Part shown: positions 60,588-64,000 of the stretch, piece after piece
Numbering within the stretch: position 1 is the stretch's first letter
How the letters are laid out: each line of letters begins with the position of its first letter
Assembly: GCF_029269745.1 (NCBI RefSeq)
Contig: NZ_JARJHT010000001.1
Coordinates: forward strand, 1,922,001-1,986,000
DNA from: Polluticoccus soli
GTDB lineage: Bacteria; Bacteroidota; Bacteroidia; Chitinophagales; Chitinophagaceae
Reading direction: 5' to 3'
Length of the DNA: 64,000 bases
The notes under the pieces: model-generated
The model's input: only the letters and a program-made list of their open reading frames with translations
Databases searched by the model: none
What the model was told of the DNA's origin: nothing
Made by a program: the position numbers and the translations under genes

Positions 60588-61328
60588 ATGTCAGACGAGA
60601 ACCGTAAAGTCAGAATTGCAGCTGTTGGTGATATCCATGTCCGCGAAAGTGATAAAGGAAAATGGGCGCCACTTTTTCGTGAGGTGTCCAGGGTAGCCGA
60701 TGTATTACTCATATGCGGCGACCTTACCGATACCGGGGATGAGGGCGAAGCCCAGGTGCTTGCAGAAGAACTGGGCTCATGCACCATACCGGTAGTAGGT
60801 GTGTTGGGAAATCATGACCACGAAAAAGGCCGCCACAAGCTGATACGGCATATAGTGCAGAACGCTAAGATGCATGTGCTGGATGGCGAAAGCGTTGTAA
60901 TTGAAGGTATTGGTTTTGCGGGTGTTAAAGGCTTCGGTGGCGGTTTCGACAACTACATGCTGTCTATGTTTGGCGAAGGGGCCATGAAAGCTTTCGTGCA
61001 AGAAGCTGTGGATGAAGCACTTCACCTGGAGCGGGCGCTGGCACGTTTAGACCAGGAGTATGGCGTTGAGAAGAAGATAGCAGTAATGCACTACTCACCT
61101 GTAAAAGAAACAGTTGTAGGCGAGCCTGAGGCTATTTATCCTTTTCTTGGGTCTTCACGTTTGGCTGAGCCTTTGATACGCCGCAAGGTAATTGCCGCAT
61201 TTCATGGGCACGCTCATGTCGGCACTATTGAAGCTGAATTGCCGGGTGGTACCAAGGTTTATAATGTTGCCAAGCCGATCCTGGACAAGCTCGGTTACGA
61301 GCATCCCTTCTTTCTCTTCGAGGTCTGA
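60588..61328 (+). CDS. Calcineurin-like metallophosphoesterase
   Basis: All metal-ligand motifs are present: GDIHV, CGDLTDTGD, LGNHDHEKG, a histidine in MHYSPV, and GHAHVG. The 246-residue protein has no signal peptide, so it acts in the cytoplasm. It starts three bases after the nucleotidyltransferase stop, so the pair is presumably functionally linked. Possible substrates are cyclic nucleotides, nucleotide adducts or RNA ends; the sequence does not decide. Confidence 0.92.
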   Translation: MSDENRKVRIAAVGDIHVRESDKGKWAPLFREVSRVADVLLICGDLTDTGDEGEAQVLAEELGSCTIPVVGVLGNHDHEKGRHKLIRHIVQNAKMHVLDGESVVIEGIGFAGVKGFGGGFDNYMLSMFGEGAMKAFVQEAVDEALHLERALARLDQEYGVEKKIAVMHYSPVKETVVGEPEAIYPFLGSSRLAEPLIRRKVIAAFHGHAHVGTIEAELPGGTKVYNVAKPILDKLGYEHPFFLFEV

Positions 61329-61688
61329 AAAATTGTTACAACAACGTAGGTGACTTTGAACGAGAGCCTTTTCTGCATTGGTTTTGGCAGCCAAATTGTT
61401 TCAATTTGTAACAATACGGCACCTTGTTCTCCTTGACATTCTCATTGGGTCGCAGGGTTTATATATCAAAGAGCTTTATGACCAGACTTGCATTTTATAG
61501 CAAATTTACGTCATTTTAATATTAAATAGAAAGTTGGTATCTATATTTTGTGCATTGGTTACTCTTTATTTTAATGAGGTTTTAAGGTCATAGCGGCAGT
61601 TATGACGCTATACCTCCTCCGTAGGGTCTAACTTTGCAGCGCCGATGCACCGCTTCGATCGGTGCGTGAAAAGTTGGTCTTGAGAGAT
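61329..61688. other. Intergenic interval of 360 bp before the ClC gene
   Basis: No gene is seen. A 10-base inverted repeat (ATTGTTACAA at 61332-61341, TTGTAACAAT at 61406-61415) follows the phosphoesterase gene at a spacing of 64 bases. The right end holds the ClC promoter and leader hairpin. The middle is A/T-rich and without evident structure. Confidence 0.5.
61629..61665 (+). promoter_or_regulatory. ClC gene promoter core and leader hairpin
   Basis: TAACTTTG (61629-61636) matches TAnnTTTG. A stem GCACCG/CGGTGC (61647-61652 and 61660-61665, loop of seven) would form at the very 5' end of the transcript, about 24 bases before ATG 61689. It does not match the fluoride riboswitch consensus as I know it. 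Confidence 0.45.
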
Positions 61689-63581
61689 ATGTCTAAACCA
61701 TTGGTTACTCACGATAACCGGGGCGGTATCCCGGTTTCTCCTTCGCTTACAACAGAATTTGCAGATGAAGAACTTTTGGCTGAAGACCAGCCGGTCAGCA
61801 AGCGCGTATTTTTTCTTAGCCTGCAGGCGATCATCAACGCGGTCGTTATTGGATTGGTCGCGAAGGTGTTGGTAATGTTGATATCGTTGTTTACCAACCT
61901 CGCATTTTATCAGAAATTTTCATTTGAAGAAGTATCGCCCGCCGGACACTCTCTCGGCATGCTGGTTGTTGTTGTGCCAATAATAGGTGGACTTATAGTG
62001 GGCATAATGGCGCGCTATGGGTCTGCTGCCATACGAGGCCATGGTATCCCCGAAGCTATGGAGCAGGTGCTGGTCAATGAAAGCCGCATCAAACCTGCTA
62101 TTACTTTTCTTAAGCCGTTGTCTGCTGCTATTTCCATCGGTACAGGTGGGCCATTTGGAGCCGAGGGCCCGATCATTGCAACGGGCGGCGCTTTTGGTTC
62201 TCTTACCGGGCAAATAAGGCGCGTTACTGCCAACGAGCGCAAGGTATTGCTTGCAGCAGGCGCTACAGCAGGTATGTCGGCGATATTTGGCACCCCTGTC
62301 GCTGCAGTGTTGCTTGCTATAGAATTATTGTTGTTCGAATTTTCTCCGCGTTCTATCATACCGGTTGCACTGGCCTGTGTTACAGGATCAGCCATGCACT
62401 ATGCCATATTTGGTACAGAGCCGGTATTTCCTATGCTGGCCATTCCGGAACCCGATGGTATAGCAATGGTTACCTACGTGGTTTTGGGTGCATTGGTTGG
62501 TGTGGCTGCATCGTTTGTGTCAAAAGCAGTTTATGCGGTGGAAGACCTGTTTGAGCACCTGCCGATACATTGGATGTGGTGGCCTGCTATAGGAGCCATT
62601 GCTGTCGGAGTCGTAGGGTATTTTGCACCCCTTACGCTAGGCGTTGGTTATAGCAACATCACCTATATGCTTTCAGGCAATGTTCCGGTGACCATTATGT
62701 TGTCACTATGCCTGTTGAAATTCACCTCCTGGGTTATATCATTGGGTAGTGGTACATCGGGAGGTACGCTTGCGCCCTTACTTACCATCGGTGGTGCTTT
62801 GGGTGGACTACTCGGCGTAGCAACACTTGCGGCAATGCCAGGCAGCAACATCAATATCGCTACCTGTGTTTTGATAGGCATGGCTGCGATGTTCGCGGGA
62901 GCGTCGCGTGCATTGCTTACTTCTGTTGTGTTTGCTCTTGAGACCACCATGCAGCCGCATGGACTATTGCCGTTACTGGGCGCTTGTACAGCTTCTTACT
63001 TCGTCTCGTTCTTCTTAATGAAAGGCAGCATCATGACCGAGAAAATAGAACGCCGCGGAGTATTCGCACCTAACTCGTATGAGCCGGATATACTGCAGAA
63101 AGTGAACGTGAAGCAAGTATATAGCGAGGATGTTAATGTTCTACTGAACACAAATACGTTGAAGCAAGTACGCGAATGGATAAAAGAAAGAGCAACCGAA
63201 GGCGAACCCGCTATGGCTTTTATAGTTGTAGATGAAAATGGAAGGTTGACAGGCATCGCACAACGCGCAGATATCTTCAATAAAAACCTACCCGATGATA
63301 TGGTTGTGCAGGAACTCGCGCAGAAGGCTGCTCCGCATGTTTATCCTGAAAACAGGTTGAGCCTTGCAGTGGATATGATGGATAAATACACCTGCGATAT
63401 TTTGCCGGTAGTAAAACATGGAGCAGCAAAACAGGTACTAGGTGTGCTGACGCACAAAGAGATATTTATGGCCTACAGGCTGCGCCGCGATGAGAATGAA
63501 TTATACAAGCGCGCGATCTCAATAAAGCGCAGTGGTATAAAGATCATCCTGAGAGGGAAGCAGTTGCTTAATAGGGATTAG
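61689..63581 (+). CDS. ClC-type chloride channel/antiporter with CBS domains
   Basis: The 630-residue protein has the ClC signatures: GHGIPEAME, TGGPFGAEGPIIATGGAFGS (with the gating glutamate in GAEGP) and LGSGTSGGTLAPLLTIGGALGG. About 11 spans fill residues 30-450. The C-terminus (about 480-610) has two CBS modules (VREWIKERATEGEPAMAFIVVDENGRLTGI and PVVKHGAAKQVLGVLTHKEIFMAY) that sense nucleotides. ATG 61689 is preferred to GTG 61662, which lies in the leader hairpin. Channel or exchanger mode is not settled by sequence alone. Confidence 0.92.
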   Translation: MSKPLVTHDNRGGIPVSPSLTTEFADEELLAEDQPVSKRVFFLSLQAIINAVVIGLVAKVLVMLISLFTNLAFYQKFSFEEVSPAGHSLGMLVVVVPIIGGLIVGIMARYGSAAIRGHGIPEAMEQVLVNESRIKPAITFLKPLSAAISIGTGGPFGAEGPIIATGGAFGSLTGQIRRVTANERKVLLAAGATAGMSAIFGTPVAAVLLAIELLLFEFSPRSIIPVALACVTGSAMHYAIFGTEPVFPMLAIPEPDGIAMVTYVVLGALVGVAASFVSKAVYAVEDLFEHLPIHWMWWPAIGAIAVGVVGYFAPLTLGVGYSNITYMLSGNVPVTIMLSLCLLKFTSWVISLGSGTSGGTLAPLLTIGGALGGLLGVATLAAMPGSNINIATCVLIGMAAMFAGASRALLTSVVFALETTMQPHGLLPLLGACTASYFVSFFLMKGSIMTEKIERRGVFAPNSYEPDILQKVNVKQVYSEDVNVLLNTNTLKQVREWIKERATEGEPAMAFIVVDENGRLTGIAQRADIFNKNLPDDMVVQELAQKAAPHVYPENRLSLAVDMMDKYTCDILPVVKHGAAKQVLGVLTHKEIFMAYRLRRDENELYKRAISIKRSGIKIILRGKQLLNRD

Positions 63582-63601
63582 TTTTGTCAAAACATGCTAA
63601 C

Positions 63602-63633
63602 AAAAAAGGCTGCATCTATTGATGCAGCCTTTT

Positions 63634-63635
<2 letters not shown>
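63602..63635. terminator. Bidirectional terminator, ClC / DEAD-box helicase
   Basis: AAAAAAGGCTGCATC and GATGCAGCCTTTTTT form a perfect 15-bp stem with a four-base loop. It ends both convergent genes and touches the helicase stop codon. Confidence 0.82.

Positions 63636-64000
<365 letters not shown>

Noticed and set aside
61629-61688. Fluoride riboswitch in front of the ClC gene
   Set aside because: Only a simple 6-bp hairpin is present; the conserved pseudoknot and loop bases of the crcB motif are not seen.

Overview
This window is a chromosomal segment of a member of the phylum Bacteroidota, most likely the Chitinophagaceae or a close relative. The evidence is a complete SprA (the type IX secretion outer-membrane translocon, confined to this phylum) directly downstream of ruvA, a bacterial geranylgeranylglyceryl phosphate synthase homologue, MqnD of the futalosine menaquinone route, and at least fifteen copies of the phylum's promoter core TAnnTTTG at sensible distances from genes. 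The phylum call is firm; the family call is inference.

Layout. 1-2.5 kb is a gene-poor accessory stretch: a truncated zinc-ribbon gene at the edge, interspersed repeats, then four small genes of unknown function. 2.4-4.7 kb holds rpmH-rnpA-yidD, a GGGP synthase homologue and mscL, all on the minus strand. 4.8-11.4 kb is a complete TetR-regulated RND efflux operon (regulator, TolC, lipoprotein adaptor, pump). 11.5-22.2 kb is mixed metabolism: kbl, a PaaY-like hexapeptide protein, an ArsR-type regulator, tsaB/ridA (divergent), glnS, two tandem paralogous barrel proteins, a stand-alone B12-binding mutase subunit with an enoyl-CoA hydratase, and another barrel protein. 22.4-30.4 kb is ruvA-sprA. 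30.5-33.2 kb is paaABCD (phenylacetyl-CoA epoxidase) without paaE. 34.0-37.1 kb is acpP-fabF-rnc and a LolD-type ATPase. 37.2-41.5 kb carries small conserved proteins, a beta-propeller lipoprotein with a cytochrome-like domain, a PAP2 phosphatase and a TsdA-like dihaem cytochrome. 41.5-41.9 kb is a non-coding gap with an orphan promoter and repeats. 41.9-47.9 kb has truB, DAHP synthase/chorismate mutase, aroE, a ComA-like phosphosulfolactate synthase, lpxB and a tRNA-Ala(GGC). 48.1-53.6 kb holds MarC, a transferase pair, PspC/PadR, an FAD dehydrogenase and a barrel protein. 53.6-58.9 kb is a compact five-gene unit (symporter, LOG-family protein, O-methyltransferase, LysM glucosaminidase, HPRT), followed by mqnD in reverse, a nucleotidyltransferase-metallophosphoesterase pair, a ClC channel with CBS domains, and the 3' part of a DEAD-box helicase running off the right edge.

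The region is mostly core chromosome with compact convergent gene pairs, several overlapping or sharing a single bidirectional terminator. I found no CRISPR array, insertion sequence, prophage or integrase. The observations most worth following are rnpA apparently starting at ATT, the transcribed-looking but gene-free locus at 41.6-41.87 kb whose repeat recurs at 0.6 kb, the unnamed nucleotidyltransferase-phosphoesterase pair, a two-helix channel-like protein with a degenerate selectivity filter, and a cytochrome domain with a CX3CH motif. None of these is demonstrated to be a new system; they are candidates.
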